Positions 19,140-28,965 of a stretch of 64,000 nucleotides of DNA are shown here, one piece after another. Position 1 is the stretch's first letter; every line of letters begins with the position of its first letter. The notes under the pieces were generated by a model that saw only the letters and a list, made by a program, of their open reading frames with translations, ran no database searches and was not told where the DNA came from. The position numbers and the translations under genes are program-made. The stretch is from Polaromonas sp. (GTDB taxonomy: Bacteria > Pseudomonadota > Gammaproteobacteria > Burkholderiales > Burkholderiaceae_C). The stretch lies in assembly GCF_016185115.1 (NCBI RefSeq), contig NZ_JACPOF010000015.1:434001-498000 (forward strand). The letters run 5' to 3'.

Positions 19140-19238
19140 TGGCCAAGTATAGCTGCGGCTTATACCAAGGAATAATCAAATCGGTATGGATTTCCTGTTG
19201 AGAAAGACTGACACTCTCGGGATAAATTGGAGACAAAG

Positions 19239-20156
19239 GTGACCACACCTAAACAAACTATCGGAATGATCGGCATAGGTCAGCTCGGCCTTCCAATCGC
19301 AATCAATCTCATCAACAGTGGTTACAAAGTCGTTGGATACCGGCGCACTGACCGAGAGGCATTTGCGGCCTGTGGTGGCGACGCAAAAGACTCAGTGGCA
19401 GATGTAACACGCGAATCTGACGTGCTGCTGCTTTGTCTGCCCAATGAAAAGGCTCAGCTTGACATTCTTGAGCAGCCTGAAGGCGTTCTCGCAAACCTCA
19501 AGGCAGGCCAGGTGATTATTGAATTGGGTACGTATCGCCGCGAATTCAAATTGGAGCAGGCCCGGAAGATTCAAGCGCTTGGTGGACTGGTCCTTGAGGC
19601 GGAGGTAAGTGGCTCTCCTCAAATGGTCGGGGAGCGCAAAGCGGCCCTCTACATTGGCGGCAGCAAAGAAACGCTGGATCGTTGCTCAGAAATTCTCGAT
19701 GCGATCACTGCGCATCGCTTCCATCTAGGTGACTACGGCTCCGCGGTGGCTATGAAGTTGATAGCCAACCAGCTGCTAACGATACATACGCTGGCTGCCG
19801 CTGAGGCCATTAACCTGGGCGTTAGTGCTGGTTTTGATGCGCACCGGGTAGCAGAAGTAATAAAACAGGGCGCTGGAAACTCCACGATGTTTTCCATACG
19901 AGCTCCAATGATGGCCTCGCGAAAATTTTCACCTGCTCCCGGCCCGTTTGACACCCTTGAGAAGTATTTGGACCTCACCGGCGAGATGGCAACAAAACTT
20001 GGTTGTGCTACGCCGCTTTTTAGCGCATCGGTGCCCTATTTTCGACGAGCACTGGAGGGTGGTATGGGCGGTGAGGACATTTCGGCTGTCATCAAGTTCA
20101 TAGAGGCTGATTCAGCTCTGCAGAAGTTAGACAAATTTAATAAGGATATCCAATGA
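19239..20156 (+). CDS. NAD(P)-dependent 3-hydroxyisobutyrate/beta-hydroxyacid dehydrogenase family
   Basis: IGMIGIGQLGLPIAINLINSGYKVVGYRRT; GTG start with ggagacaaag upstream; MKLIANQLL catalytic-Lys region. Confidence 0.88.
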   Translation: MTTPKQTIGMIGIGQLGLPIAINLINSGYKVVGYRRTDREAFAACGGDAKDSVADVTRESDVLLLCLPNEKAQLDILEQPEGVLANLKAGQVIIELGTYRREFKLEQARKIQALGGLVLEAEVSGSPQMVGERKAALYIGGSKETLDRCSEILDAITAHRFHLGDYGSAVAMKLIANQLLTIHTLAAAEAINLGVSAGFDAHRVAEVIKQGAGNSTMFSIRAPMMASRKFSPAPGPFDTLEKYLDLTGEMATKLGCATPLFSASVPYFRRALEGGMGGEDISAVIKFIEADSALQKLDKFNKDIQ

Positions 20157-20467
20157 TTGTCGAGAAGAGAACGTACAGGATCAAGCCTGGTTCAATGCAC
20201 GAGTTTTTGAAGGCATATGAGGACGGTGGATTGCAAATACAGTCACAAACTCTTGGCAACCTCCTTGGGTACTTTTCATCAGAAGTAGGTGAACTCAACA
20301 CGGTTGTTCAGTTGTGGGGTTTCGACTCCTACGAGGAGCGTGTCCGCAGACGGACGGAACTCTCATCTAAGCCTGAGTGGCGCACTTTTCTCGGTAAAGC
20401 GGTAGCAATGGTTGAACATCAAGAGAATGTTCTGCTGACTCCCACTTCTTTCTCGCCAATCAGGTAG
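20153..20467 (+). CDS. NIPSNAP-family protein
   Basis: MIVEKRTYRIKPGSMHEFLKAYEDGGLQIQSQTLGNLLGYFSSEVGELNTVVQLWGFDSYEERVRRR. Confidence 0.88.
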   Translation: MIVEKRTYRIKPGSMHEFLKAYEDGGLQIQSQTLGNLLGYFSSEVGELNTVVQLWGFDSYEERVRRRTELSSKPEWRTFLGKAVAMVEHQENVLLTPTSFSPIR

Positions 20468-20475
20468 GAGTTCCA

Positions 20476-21405
20476 ATGATTCGCTCGCTATTGCAGGTTG
20501 GTATTACTGTTCCTCAACTTGAAGTTGGGCGCGCGTTCTACGAATTGTTTGGACTTGAAGTTCGGGTCTCCGGCAAGGATCTGGTTTTCCGTTGTCCTGG
20601 TCGGGCTCAGGATCAGATTAGGCTCATGGAAGGACCGAAAAAGAAACTGAGCTTCATGTCGTTTGGAACGAATCAGATCGGCATGCAGTCTTTGTTGGGT
20701 CGCCTCAAGAGTGCCGGCGTAGTTGTTCTCGACAAATCTCCATTCCATATACCGGTGGAGGGCATTTGGTTTCAGGACCCACACGGGGATTGGCTAAATG
20801 TCCAGGTCGCTGAGCCAGAAACAAATACTACAAAGTCTGGACCTGAAATCAATTCTCACGGACGTTATCGGCGTATTGGCGAACGTGCCTGTGGCGTCGA
20901 GGCATTGAAGAAAAGAGCCATGCCGCTGCGTCTAGGGCACGCAATCAAATTCACTCCCGATGTCGATCGATCGGTGGCTTTCTACACTGAAGTACTCGGC
21001 CTGAAGGTTAGCGATCGGGCGCATGACATCTTGGCTTTTCTCCGTGGAAGTGCAGGTGGTGATCACCATATCGTCGCATTTGCAAAAAGCAGTCACACAG
21101 GATTGCACCATATAAGTTTTGAGGTTAGCGATCTCGACCAAATAGAAATTGGAGCACAGACACTTCTGCGTGCCGGCTACAAAGATGGGTTCGGACTTGG
21201 GCGGCACGTTGGCGGATCGAATTACTTTCACTACATTCGCGACCCTTGGAATAGCTTGGTCGAATATTTTTGGGATATCGATGTAATCCCTGAGGACGAT
21301 TCGGCTTGGGTACCTCTAAACGTGGGCCCGGAAGAAATAACGGCAGTTTGGGCTGCAACTCCACCGCCTCCTGAGTTCGTCGCCAATTTCGAAGAGCGAG
21401 ATTGA
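20476..21405 (+). CDS. Two-domain VOC protein resembling type I extradiol dioxygenases
   Basis: Domain repeat; second domain carries LGHAIKF, GLHHISFEV and SLVEYFWDID as candidate His/His/Glu metal ligands. Confidence 0.75.
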   Translation: MIRSLLQVGITVPQLEVGRAFYELFGLEVRVSGKDLVFRCPGRAQDQIRLMEGPKKKLSFMSFGTNQIGMQSLLGRLKSAGVVVLDKSPFHIPVEGIWFQDPHGDWLNVQVAEPETNTTKSGPEINSHGRYRRIGERACGVEALKKRAMPLRLGHAIKFTPDVDRSVAFYTEVLGLKVSDRAHDILAFLRGSAGGDHHIVAFAKSSHTGLHHISFEVSDLDQIEIGAQTLLRAGYKDGFGLGRHVGGSNYFHYIRDPWNSLVEYFWDIDVIPEDDSAWVPLNVGPEEITAVWAATPPPPEFVANFEERD

Positions 21406-21780
21406 ATGAATCAGCAAACTTCTCAAGAAATGTTGGCAGGAATGTTGAACAAGGAGCTCTACGTGGCTCTTCGGCAACCTGCAGATATCTCAAAAATGTC
21501 GGACTTGCTTAGTTCGCATTTGCATTGGGCCGTTGCTGCTGAGGGGCGTGGTGAGCTGTTTGCTTCTGGCCCCTTTGCCAAGCCTGGTAGCCCGCCAGGT
21601 TTCGGTGGGGGCATGACCATTCTCCGCGCAGAGTCGGTAGATCACGCAATGAAGATACTGGAAAAGGACCCGTTTATCGCCCAGGGTGTGTTCACCGTTG
21701 AGGTGAGGAAATGGGTGGTCATGGAAGGGTCCGTCACTTTAACCGTCCGCTTCTCCGATCAATCGAGCCGGCTTTTGTAG
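21406..21780 (+). CDS. YciI-like protein
   Basis: LLSSHLHWAVAAEGRGELFASGPFAKPGSPPGFGGGMTILRAESVDHAMKILEKDPFIAQGVFTVEVRKW. Confidence 0.7.
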   Translation: MNQQTSQEMLAGMLNKELYVALRQPADISKMSDLLSSHLHWAVAAEGRGELFASGPFAKPGSPPGFGGGMTILRAESVDHAMKILEKDPFIAQGVFTVEVRKWVVMEGSVTLTVRFSDQSSRLL

Positions 21781-21835
21781 CTTGGATATCGATGCCGATC
21801 GGTTCTATTCCCCATCTCTCTCCTACCGAAAACAT

Positions 21836-22789
21836 ATGAAATACCAGCTATTCAGATTCGCCAAGGGTGGCAAACAGGCCACTGGAATGCTTGTAAATGA
21901 CAAGCACTTCGACCTGAATGGATTATCAGTTGCTATGGCGATGCCGACATTGGCGAATCAGAGCATTGACGCTTTGCTGGAAGACTGGTCGGGGTCACAT
22001 CTCCTCCTAAAAGAGCTCGCAAAAACAGTAGCTGGTGACTCAGCGAGAGCTTCCGGCAGTCAGCTTGAAGCACAGGTTATGCATTTCAAGGCGCCATTGG
22101 GGCGCCCCGGTGTCATATATGCGGCGGGTGCGAATTATCGCGATCATGTGGAGGCAATGGGGCGCGCTTTTAACATGAAGCTGGTGCTCGATCCAAAAGC
22201 CGAAGGTGTTGATCCTTGGCATTTCATCAAAGCAGGGCGAGGAACACTTTCGGGTCACGGAGAGAGTGTTGCATTTCCTCCGCATACTCAAAAACTTGAC
22301 TGGGAAGCAGAACTCGCTGTTGTGATCGGGAAAACGGCGTCGAAGGTTTCTGTTGGAGACGCATTGTCCTATGTCGCCGGATATTCCTGTGCCAACGATC
22401 TATCGGCGCGTGACAACTTGACGCGTGCACAAGTCGACCAGTCGTCCCCGTTTAGGTTTGACTGGATTGGTCATAAGTGCTTTACGGGTGCTTGCCCGGT
22501 GGGTCCCTACTTGACTCCGGCTGAGTTTGTCACTTCGCCTGAAAGTCTTGGGATCAAGCTCTGGGTCAACGATGTGCTGAAGCAGGACTCGAATACCTCA
22601 AATCACCTGTACGGAGTCGCAGAACAGATTTCATATCTGAGTCATCGGCTCGATCTTTATCCTGGCGACATTTTGTTGACAGGCACGCCCGCTGGCGTGG
22701 GCATGGAGACGGGAACATTTATCGCTCCAGGAGATGTTTTGAAGGTTTGGGTAGAGGGACTGGGCGAGCTTAAAACGCAGATTATCTAG
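21836..22789 (+). CDS. Fumarylacetoacetate hydrolase family protein
   Basis: GVIYAAGANYRDHVEAMGRAF; DWEAELAVVIGKTASKV; LTGTPAGVGME. Confidence 0.9.
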   Translation: MKYQLFRFAKGGKQATGMLVNDKHFDLNGLSVAMAMPTLANQSIDALLEDWSGSHLLLKELAKTVAGDSARASGSQLEAQVMHFKAPLGRPGVIYAAGANYRDHVEAMGRAFNMKLVLDPKAEGVDPWHFIKAGRGTLSGHGESVAFPPHTQKLDWEAELAVVIGKTASKVSVGDALSYVAGYSCANDLSARDNLTRAQVDQSSPFRFDWIGHKCFTGACPVGPYLTPAEFVTSPESLGIKLWVNDVLKQDSNTSNHLYGVAEQISYLSHRLDLYPGDILLTGTPAGVGMETGTFIAPGDVLKVWVEGLGELKTQII

Positions 22790-22842
22790 TCTGCTCTATC
22801 GGTGTTCTTCACGCGGAATTTATAAAGTAAAGGAAATGAGAC

Positions 22843-24009
22843 ATGAGTAAATTCAAGATTATTTTTGCAGCTACAGCCATGGCCATAGCTGCTCAGCAAG
22901 CGGTGGCCGACGTCAAGATTGGCTTTCTCGCAACGATGAGTGGTCCCTCATCAGAGGTGGGTCGTGACCAACTTGACGGGTTTAACTTGGCGTTGGAGCG
23001 GCTAGGCGGGAAGCTTGGCGGGACTACTGCGACGGTTATCCGTGAGGACGATCAGCAAAAACCTGAGATTGCCCTCAACGCCTTGTCCAAGCTATTGGAA
23101 AAGGACAATGTCGATATTGTTACGGGCCTTACTTTTGCCAATATCCTGATGGCCATGCAGCCAAAGATTGCGGCGACTGACGTTCCATTCGTTGGATCCG
23201 TCGCAGGACCTTCACCGACCGCCGGTGCGCAATGCAAGCCGAACCTTTTTGTCATGTCTTGGCAAAGCGACTCGCCGGCAGAGGTGGTTGGAAAGTATTT
23301 TGCAGATAAGGGCGTGAAACGACTTAGTACCCTGACTCCCAATTTCGTTGGAGGAAAAGACAAAATCGCAGGGCTCAAACGCTTTTATAAGGGCGAAATA
23401 GTTGATGAGATCTACACACCTCTTAATCAGCTCGACTTTTCAGCCGAACTAACTCAGGTCTCCAGTTCTAAGCCAGATGCAATCTATGCGTTTTATCCGG
23501 GCGCTCTGGGGATTGCATTTGTGAAGCAATATCAACAAGCCGGTCTTTTGGGCAAGATCCCTTTCTACTCGAGCAATACGATAGAAGGCTCTGCCCTAGA
23601 TGCAATGGGTAGCGCGGCAACTGGTGCCATCGTCGGCGACAGCTGGACGCCAGGCCTGCAAAACCCGGAGTCAAAGCAGTTCGTGGCTGCCTTCGAGAGC
23701 CGCTACAAGCGAGTACCGTCTGCGTATGCGGCATTCAGCTACGACGCGGCGATGCTATTGGACTCCGCCCTCAAATCACTAAAGGGCAATGCCAGCGATC
23801 GTAAAGCCCTTACGAAGGCAATCGCCATCGCGAAGTTTAAGTCTGTACGTGGATCGTTCAAGTTCGGGAAGAACAACTATCCTGTTCAGGACTACCACGT
23901 CTTCCAGATCGCAAAGAGCGGAGCCGCGAAGCCCGAGTTCAAACTTCTAGCGTCTAACGTCTTGAAGGGCCACTCCGATGCTTACGTTGATCAGTGTCCG
24001 ATGAAGTGA
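22843..24009 (+). CDS. ABC transporter substrate-binding protein (Peripla_BP_6), no adjacent permease
   Basis: Signal peptide; DVKIGFLATMSGPSSEVGRDQLDGFNLALERLGGKLGG. Confidence 0.92.
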   Translation: MSKFKIIFAATAMAIAAQQAVADVKIGFLATMSGPSSEVGRDQLDGFNLALERLGGKLGGTTATVIREDDQQKPEIALNALSKLLEKDNVDIVTGLTFANILMAMQPKIAATDVPFVGSVAGPSPTAGAQCKPNLFVMSWQSDSPAEVVGKYFADKGVKRLSTLTPNFVGGKDKIAGLKRFYKGEIVDEIYTPLNQLDFSAELTQVSSSKPDAIYAFYPGALGIAFVKQYQQAGLLGKIPFYSSNTIEGSALDAMGSAATGAIVGDSWTPGLQNPESKQFVAAFESRYKRVPSAYAAFSYDAAMLLDSALKSLKGNASDRKALTKAIAIAKFKSVRGSFKFGKNNYPVQDYHVFQIAKSGAAKPEFKLLASNVLKGHSDAYVDQCPMK

Positions 24010-24071
24010 TTAGTCATTGATCTGCCATCAGTTGGGTTGAAATTGCTGCGCAGACTCAGCTACTACATTGT

Positions 24072-24101
24072 GTTGTCCGGCCGAAATTTCGGCGGGACAA
24101 C
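24072..24101. promoter_or_regulatory. 30-bp near-perfect palindrome
   Basis: gttgtccggccgaaa|tttcggcgggacaac, one G-G mismatch per arm position 8. Confidence 0.6.
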
Positions 24102-24136
24102 GTACTTTCAGAATCAAATAATTATTAAAGAGACAT

Positions 24137-25144
24137 ATGAACAAGATAGTAAGTGCGGCGATGTTGAGCCTGGCACTGTTGGTGTCTGCCTGTGCCATTC
24201 CCAACAAGGAACCTGCTCCCCCTAAAGAATTGCAGGTAATTGTGTTCCCCGGAGGCTTTAACTGGCCAATCTGGGCTGGATTGGAGAAGGGCTTTTTTGC
24301 CCGTCAGGGTGTCCTGCCAAAGATAACGCCCACACCGAATTCCAGATTCCAGCTTACTGGCTTGATAGACGGCAAGTTCGATATAGCGATGACGGCTGTT
24401 GACAACATCGTGGCCTATCGTGAGGGTCAGGGTGGCATAGAGATTGATGGCTCGGAACTGGTCGCAGTAATGGGCGGAGACAACGGGTTTTTGCGGTTGG
24501 TTGGTCGTGAGGATATCAAACAAGTTGCCGACTTCAAAGGTAAGCAACTCTCCGTTGACTCACTTACTACAGGCTACGCATTCGTTCTGCTGGAAATCCT
24601 CGAGAGGAATGGATTGGTGCTCAACCGTGACTATCAGACTGTCGCGGCAGGAGGGGTTTTGCAGCGTTATGACGCTCTTGTGGAACGTAAGCATGCCGGT
24701 ACTCTCTTGGTGTCTCCATTTGAGGTTATGGCCAAGTCCAAAGGGCTCAATCAAGTTGTGGATGCGTCATCTGCGCTCGGCAGCTACCAAGGCCTGGTTG
24801 CCGGAGTGCGACGGTCGTGGGCGGCGGCAAACCAGAATCAAGTAGTTGCTTACATACGGGGATATCAGGACGCGACCGCATGGCTTTACGATCCAAAAAA
24901 TAAAGAGGAGGCATTGGCACTCTTTATGAAAAACGTTCCAAATTCCACAAGACAGTCGGCAGAGGTTTCATATTCAGTACTGCTAGCCCCCCAGTCCGGC
25001 TTCCAAAAGAATGCCGCCATTGACAAGAACGGCGTTCAAACGGTTCTCAATCTTCGCCAAAAATACGGCCAGCCTAAAAGAGCCATCGGAAACGTCAATA
25101 GCTACTACGACTCGCGGTACTTTGATCAAGCCATTCAACGTTGA
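24137..25144 (+). CDS. NMT1/THI5-like substrate-binding lipoprotein
   Basis: Lipobox LLVSACAIPN; GGFNWPIWAGLEKGFFARQGVLPKITPTPNS. Confidence 0.82.
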   Translation: MNKIVSAAMLSLALLVSACAIPNKEPAPPKELQVIVFPGGFNWPIWAGLEKGFFARQGVLPKITPTPNSRFQLTGLIDGKFDIAMTAVDNIVAYREGQGGIEIDGSELVAVMGGDNGFLRLVGREDIKQVADFKGKQLSVDSLTTGYAFVLLEILERNGLVLNRDYQTVAAGGVLQRYDALVERKHAGTLLVSPFEVMAKSKGLNQVVDASSALGSYQGLVAGVRRSWAAANQNQVVAYIRGYQDATAWLYDPKNKEEALALFMKNVPNSTRQSAEVSYSVLLAPQSGFQKNAAIDKNGVQTVLNLRQKYGQPKRAIGNVNSYYDSRYFDQAIQR

Positions 25145-25159
25145 ATCAAAAGGGGCACT

Positions 25160-26812
25160 GTGAGCGACTCCCTTTTGCCAACGAGGATTGAAACTGTCCT
25201 GATGGAGGACGGCACCGAAATCGCTTTGGCGGTTTACCTGCCATCTGTGAAGCCTGGTGAGGTGTTCCCCACCCTGCTAGCAGCATCTCCCTATCGCTTT
25301 GACAATAATCTCGCACCAGCGACGCCAATCTTCTTGTGGCGCGAAACCGGCCCCATTGAGTGGTATCTCACTGAGGGCTATGCCTTTGTGCACATGGACG
25401 TCCGCGGTACCGGAAGATCTAACGGCGAATATAGGTACATGGATGCTTCCGAGCAGCATGACCTCTACGAAGTTGTGGAGTGGATTGCTGAACAGTCTTG
25501 GTCGAACAAGAAGGTTGGAGGAATTGGGCAATCTTATTACGCGAGAATGCAATGGTTCATGGCGATTCAGGCTCCGCCCCATCTGGCATGTGTGGCACCG
25601 TACGACGGTAACGTCGATACCTATCGCTGCTCAGCCTACACAGGGGGAATTCCAGGTGATTTTCCTGGAACGACCTGGTTCAATGCAACTGTTCGCGCCA
25701 TCAACCAGTATCCAGCCTCCGGCCCCTCCAAGCTAATTGAATGGGACTATGCATTGGCCGTACGGCAACATCCGACGTATGACGAGTTTTGGGTTGAGCG
25801 CGCGGCCGCAGAGCGACTTCACGAGATTTCAGTTCCAGTATTTTCTATCGGTGTGTGGCGAAAAGTGGATCTGCATCTCAATGGAAACATCATCGGCTTC
25901 CAGAGGAGCGGGGGGCCGAAAAAGCTGTTGGTGTTTTCTTCCGCTAATGTCCAAGATGCTGTTCAAGATTACTCAAGCGTCGCGTTTCATAAACAATACC
26001 TTCTTCCGTTTTACGACCGTTATTTGAAAGGTCGTGAGACGGGTTACGAAGCTCAGCCGGCTGTGCGCTACTTTCCTGGCGGTAGCAAGGCGCTGCGTAC
26101 TGCACAAGCATGGCCTCCTGAAGACATCAGTCCGAAAGTTTTTTATCTTGCATCTGGGCCGACCGGGAGTGTTCAGTCTTTGAATGACGGACGCTTAGTG
26201 GAGGCTAAGGTGAGCGAAAGCGCTGGCAGCACTGACTTTCATTATCCCGATCCAGGTTGGCGTCTTGGCGTCGTAGGGCCTGGCCCTGACGGGAAGCCAG
26301 ATCCAGCAAGACGGGTTCTGACATTCACGACGGACATTTTGACGGACGACGTTGAAATTGCCGGGCCAATGAACCTAATTCTTTATGCGAGTTCTACGCA
26401 GCGTGACACGGATTTCATTGTGAAGGTCAGTGAGCAGTATGCGCCTGACGATAAGGGCACTGAAAACGGTCTGAACCCTGGCTACCAAGTGGTATCTAAA
26501 GGTTGGTTAAGAGCGTCTCATAGACAGTTGGATGTGAATCGCAGCACGCATTTGGCCCCCTACTATGTTCACACGTCGCCGACAGCAATAGAACCAGGTG
26601 AAGTCTATTGTTTTGAAATCGCCATCATGCCTTCGGCGCATGTATTCAAGAGTGGCAGTCGAATTAGGCTGGAAGTTGCCAACGGAGACTCCAGCGTTAC
26701 TGAGTATGTGTTTCCGCACGAATATTCACCGTGGAAAGTTGGCGTGGACACATTTTTCCACAGTAGCACTTATCCATCGCGTCTAGTCCTTCCACTCAGA
26801 CCCTCACCTTAA
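25160..26812 (+). CDS. CocE/NonD family hydrolase (X-Pro dipeptidyl-peptidase S15-type)
   Basis: HMDVRGTGRSNGEYRYMDASEQHDLYEVVEWIAEQSWSNKKVGGIGQSYYARMQW; C-terminal jelly-roll region. Confidence 0.92.
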   Translation: MSDSLLPTRIETVLMEDGTEIALAVYLPSVKPGEVFPTLLAASPYRFDNNLAPATPIFLWRETGPIEWYLTEGYAFVHMDVRGTGRSNGEYRYMDASEQHDLYEVVEWIAEQSWSNKKVGGIGQSYYARMQWFMAIQAPPHLACVAPYDGNVDTYRCSAYTGGIPGDFPGTTWFNATVRAINQYPASGPSKLIEWDYALAVRQHPTYDEFWVERAAAERLHEISVPVFSIGVWRKVDLHLNGNIIGFQRSGGPKKLLVFSSANVQDAVQDYSSVAFHKQYLLPFYDRYLKGRETGYEAQPAVRYFPGGSKALRTAQAWPPEDISPKVFYLASGPTGSVQSLNDGRLVEAKVSESAGSTDFHYPDPGWRLGVVGPGPDGKPDPARRVLTFTTDILTDDVEIAGPMNLILYASSTQRDTDFIVKVSEQYAPDDKGTENGLNPGYQVVSKGWLRASHRQLDVNRSTHLAPYYVHTSPTAIEPGEVYCFEIAIMPSAHVFKSGSRIRLEVANGDSSVTEYVFPHEYSPWKVGVDTFFHSSTYPSRLVLPLRPSP

Positions 26813-26824
26813 GACAGGATTTAT

Positions 26825-27820
26825 ATGCTTTCTAGCTCTAAGATTTTGGTAGTGCTTGCCAGTCTTTGTTCTGGTTTGGCGATGGCGCAGCCGAGTTCCA
26901 ACTCAGGTGTGGACTCGTGGCCAACCCGGCCAGTAAAAATAGTCATAGGCCTGCCTCCTGGAAGTGGTAGTGATCTACTGGCGCGGGCTTTGGCCCAGGA
27001 ACTCGCTGATGTGTGGAAGCAGCCGGTGATAGTGGATAACAAACCGGGTGCAAACGGCATTCTCGCTGCCAATACAGTAGCGAAGTCTCCGCCAGATGGC
27101 CACACATTGTTTCTTGCTATTGATGGCAATTTGACTACTAATCCGTTCGTGTATAAGTCATTGCCTTATGACCCGATAAAAGACTTCTCTCCGGTGACTA
27201 TGCTGATCACTTTCAGCACGGTGCTTGTTGCCCATCCGACTTTCCCCGCACAGTCAGTTTCTGAAATGGTCGCAAAGGCAAAAGCTGCTCCAGGATCATT
27301 TTCCTATGCCTCTATTGGCAGCGGCAGCAACATGCACTTGTTGAGTGAGACGTTTGCTCAGAACGCTGGCATTAAGCTCCTGCATGTTCCGTACAAGGGC
27401 ATTCCGCAAATGTCTACCGCGCTGCTGACCGGCGAAGTCAATCTTGGATGGTTGGGCGCCTTCACGGCAAAGCCGTTGATTGCAGAAGGGCGGATCAAAG
27501 CTATCGCCATTAGTGGAAACAAAAGATCTTCAATGTTGCCTCAGGTACCGACTTTCGCTGAGAACGGGTATCCGAAAGTTGATATGACGGTGTGGTATGG
27601 GCTCCTGGCACCAGCCGGCACGCCAAAACAGGTTGTAGAGAAAATCCATGCATCAGTCAGTCGATTGATCGCACAGCCGGCATTTCGAGAAAAACACCTT
27701 ATTCCGAAAGGATACGAGCCAAGCGGGATGGGTCCAACCGAATTCTCCGACTACATCAAGAAAGAACTGCCATCACGCGCTGAGATGGTTCGTTTGGCAG
27801 GCGTGACCCAGCAAGAGTAG
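26825..27820 (+). CDS. Tripartite tricarboxylate transporter-type solute-binding protein
   Basis: Signal peptide; WPTRPVKIVIGLPPGSGSDLLAR, HVPYKGIPQM. Confidence 0.92.
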   Translation: MLSSSKILVVLASLCSGLAMAQPSSNSGVDSWPTRPVKIVIGLPPGSGSDLLARALAQELADVWKQPVIVDNKPGANGILAANTVAKSPPDGHTLFLAIDGNLTTNPFVYKSLPYDPIKDFSPVTMLITFSTVLVAHPTFPAQSVSEMVAKAKAAPGSFSYASIGSGSNMHLLSETFAQNAGIKLLHVPYKGIPQMSTALLTGEVNLGWLGAFTAKPLIAEGRIKAIAISGNKRSSMLPQVPTFAENGYPKVDMTVWYGLLAPAGTPKQVVEKIHASVSRLIAQPAFREKHLIPKGYEPSGMGPTEFSDYIKKELPSRAEMVRLAGVTQQE

Positions 27821-27859
27821 GACGTTAGCCTCATTAACTAAACACATCCGAGGATAAGT

Positions 27860-28825
27860 ATGACTAGAAATAAGTGGTTGGCTATTGTCTCAATTTCACT
27901 GTTGAGTTTCTGTGTGCCCCTCATAGCGTCTGCACAGGCGTTGAAGGTAGCAATCGTGTCTCGCACCGTGTTCTACGCTCCTCTCTGGATAGCAGCGGAA
28001 CGCGGATTCTTCAAGCAGGCAGGAATCGATGCAGAAATTGTGGTCTATGACAACGCTGAAAAGATCACCGAGGATCTGAAGAAGGGCGTTGTGCAGATCG
28101 CCATATCGACCCCAGAAGGTGTGATAACCGATGCTTATGCGAATGGTAGTCTACGGATCATCGCGGGCAATGCGGAGAAATTACCTCACTTCATCATCGC
28201 GAAGCCCGAAATAAGGACTCTAGCTCAGATCAAGGGTCGGACTATTGGTGTTTTGTCCACGCAGGAAGGCTCGTCTAATCTCATTCGGGAAATTCTTGCA
28301 AATGTAGGACTCACGCCCAAAGACTACGTGATTGAGCAGGTGGGAGGGGCGCCCACACGCTGGAAGCTTCTAAAGGAAGGCAAGATTGACGTAGGCCTGC
28401 AGCCTTTTCCGTTGAGTTACGAAGCAGACGCAGCCGGGTTTTCGAATTTGGGAGCTATTGCTTCGTTGATTCCCGACTATCAATTCACCAGTGTGAATGT
28501 TGATGATCTCTGGGCCAAGCGAAATCAAAGTGTGGTGATCAACTTTCTGAAGGCTTTGAAGTTAGGCCAAGAGGACATCGCCAAAAACCCCGCGTTCGCG
28601 ATTGCTGTGTCTTCGAAGCAGCTTCAAACCTCTGCGGCGCTTGCAGAGCGCGCGTTGAATGAAACTGCCAGACTAAAGATACTGTCCGGTGACCTATCCG
28701 TATCGCGCCCTGGATTGGGAAAGGTGTTTGAGACGCTTGTCGCTGCGAATCTGGTACCCAAAAATCGTGCTTTCGAATTCCAGAAAATTGTGGATGAAAG
28801 CTACTTGGCGGCGGCAAGCCGCTGA
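27860..28825 (+). CDS. NMT1/THI5-like ABC substrate-binding protein (secreted)
   Basis: Signal peptide ending ASAQ; LKVAIVSRTVFYAPLWIAAERGFFKQAGIDAEIV. Confidence 0.88.
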   Translation: MTRNKWLAIVSISLLSFCVPLIASAQALKVAIVSRTVFYAPLWIAAERGFFKQAGIDAEIVVYDNAEKITEDLKKGVVQIAISTPEGVITDAYANGSLRIIAGNAEKLPHFIIAKPEIRTLAQIKGRTIGVLSTQEGSSNLIREILANVGLTPKDYVIEQVGGAPTRWKLLKEGKIDVGLQPFPLSYEADAAGFSNLGAIASLIPDYQFTSVNVDDLWAKRNQSVVINFLKALKLGQEDIAKNPAFAIAVSSKQLQTSAALAERALNETARLKILSGDLSVSRPGLGKVFETLVAANLVPKNRAFEFQKIVDESYLAAASR

Positions 28826-28965
28826 GTTGCCAGCCGCGAGCCCATCGGAGTATTTATCTAGTCTATACAGCAAATTCGTTTGGTCGCATTGCTGACATAC
28901 GTGTCCAGTCACGACAATGCCAAGAGAACTTTATTGTTCTTCGATCAAGAATATGTAGGAGACAA

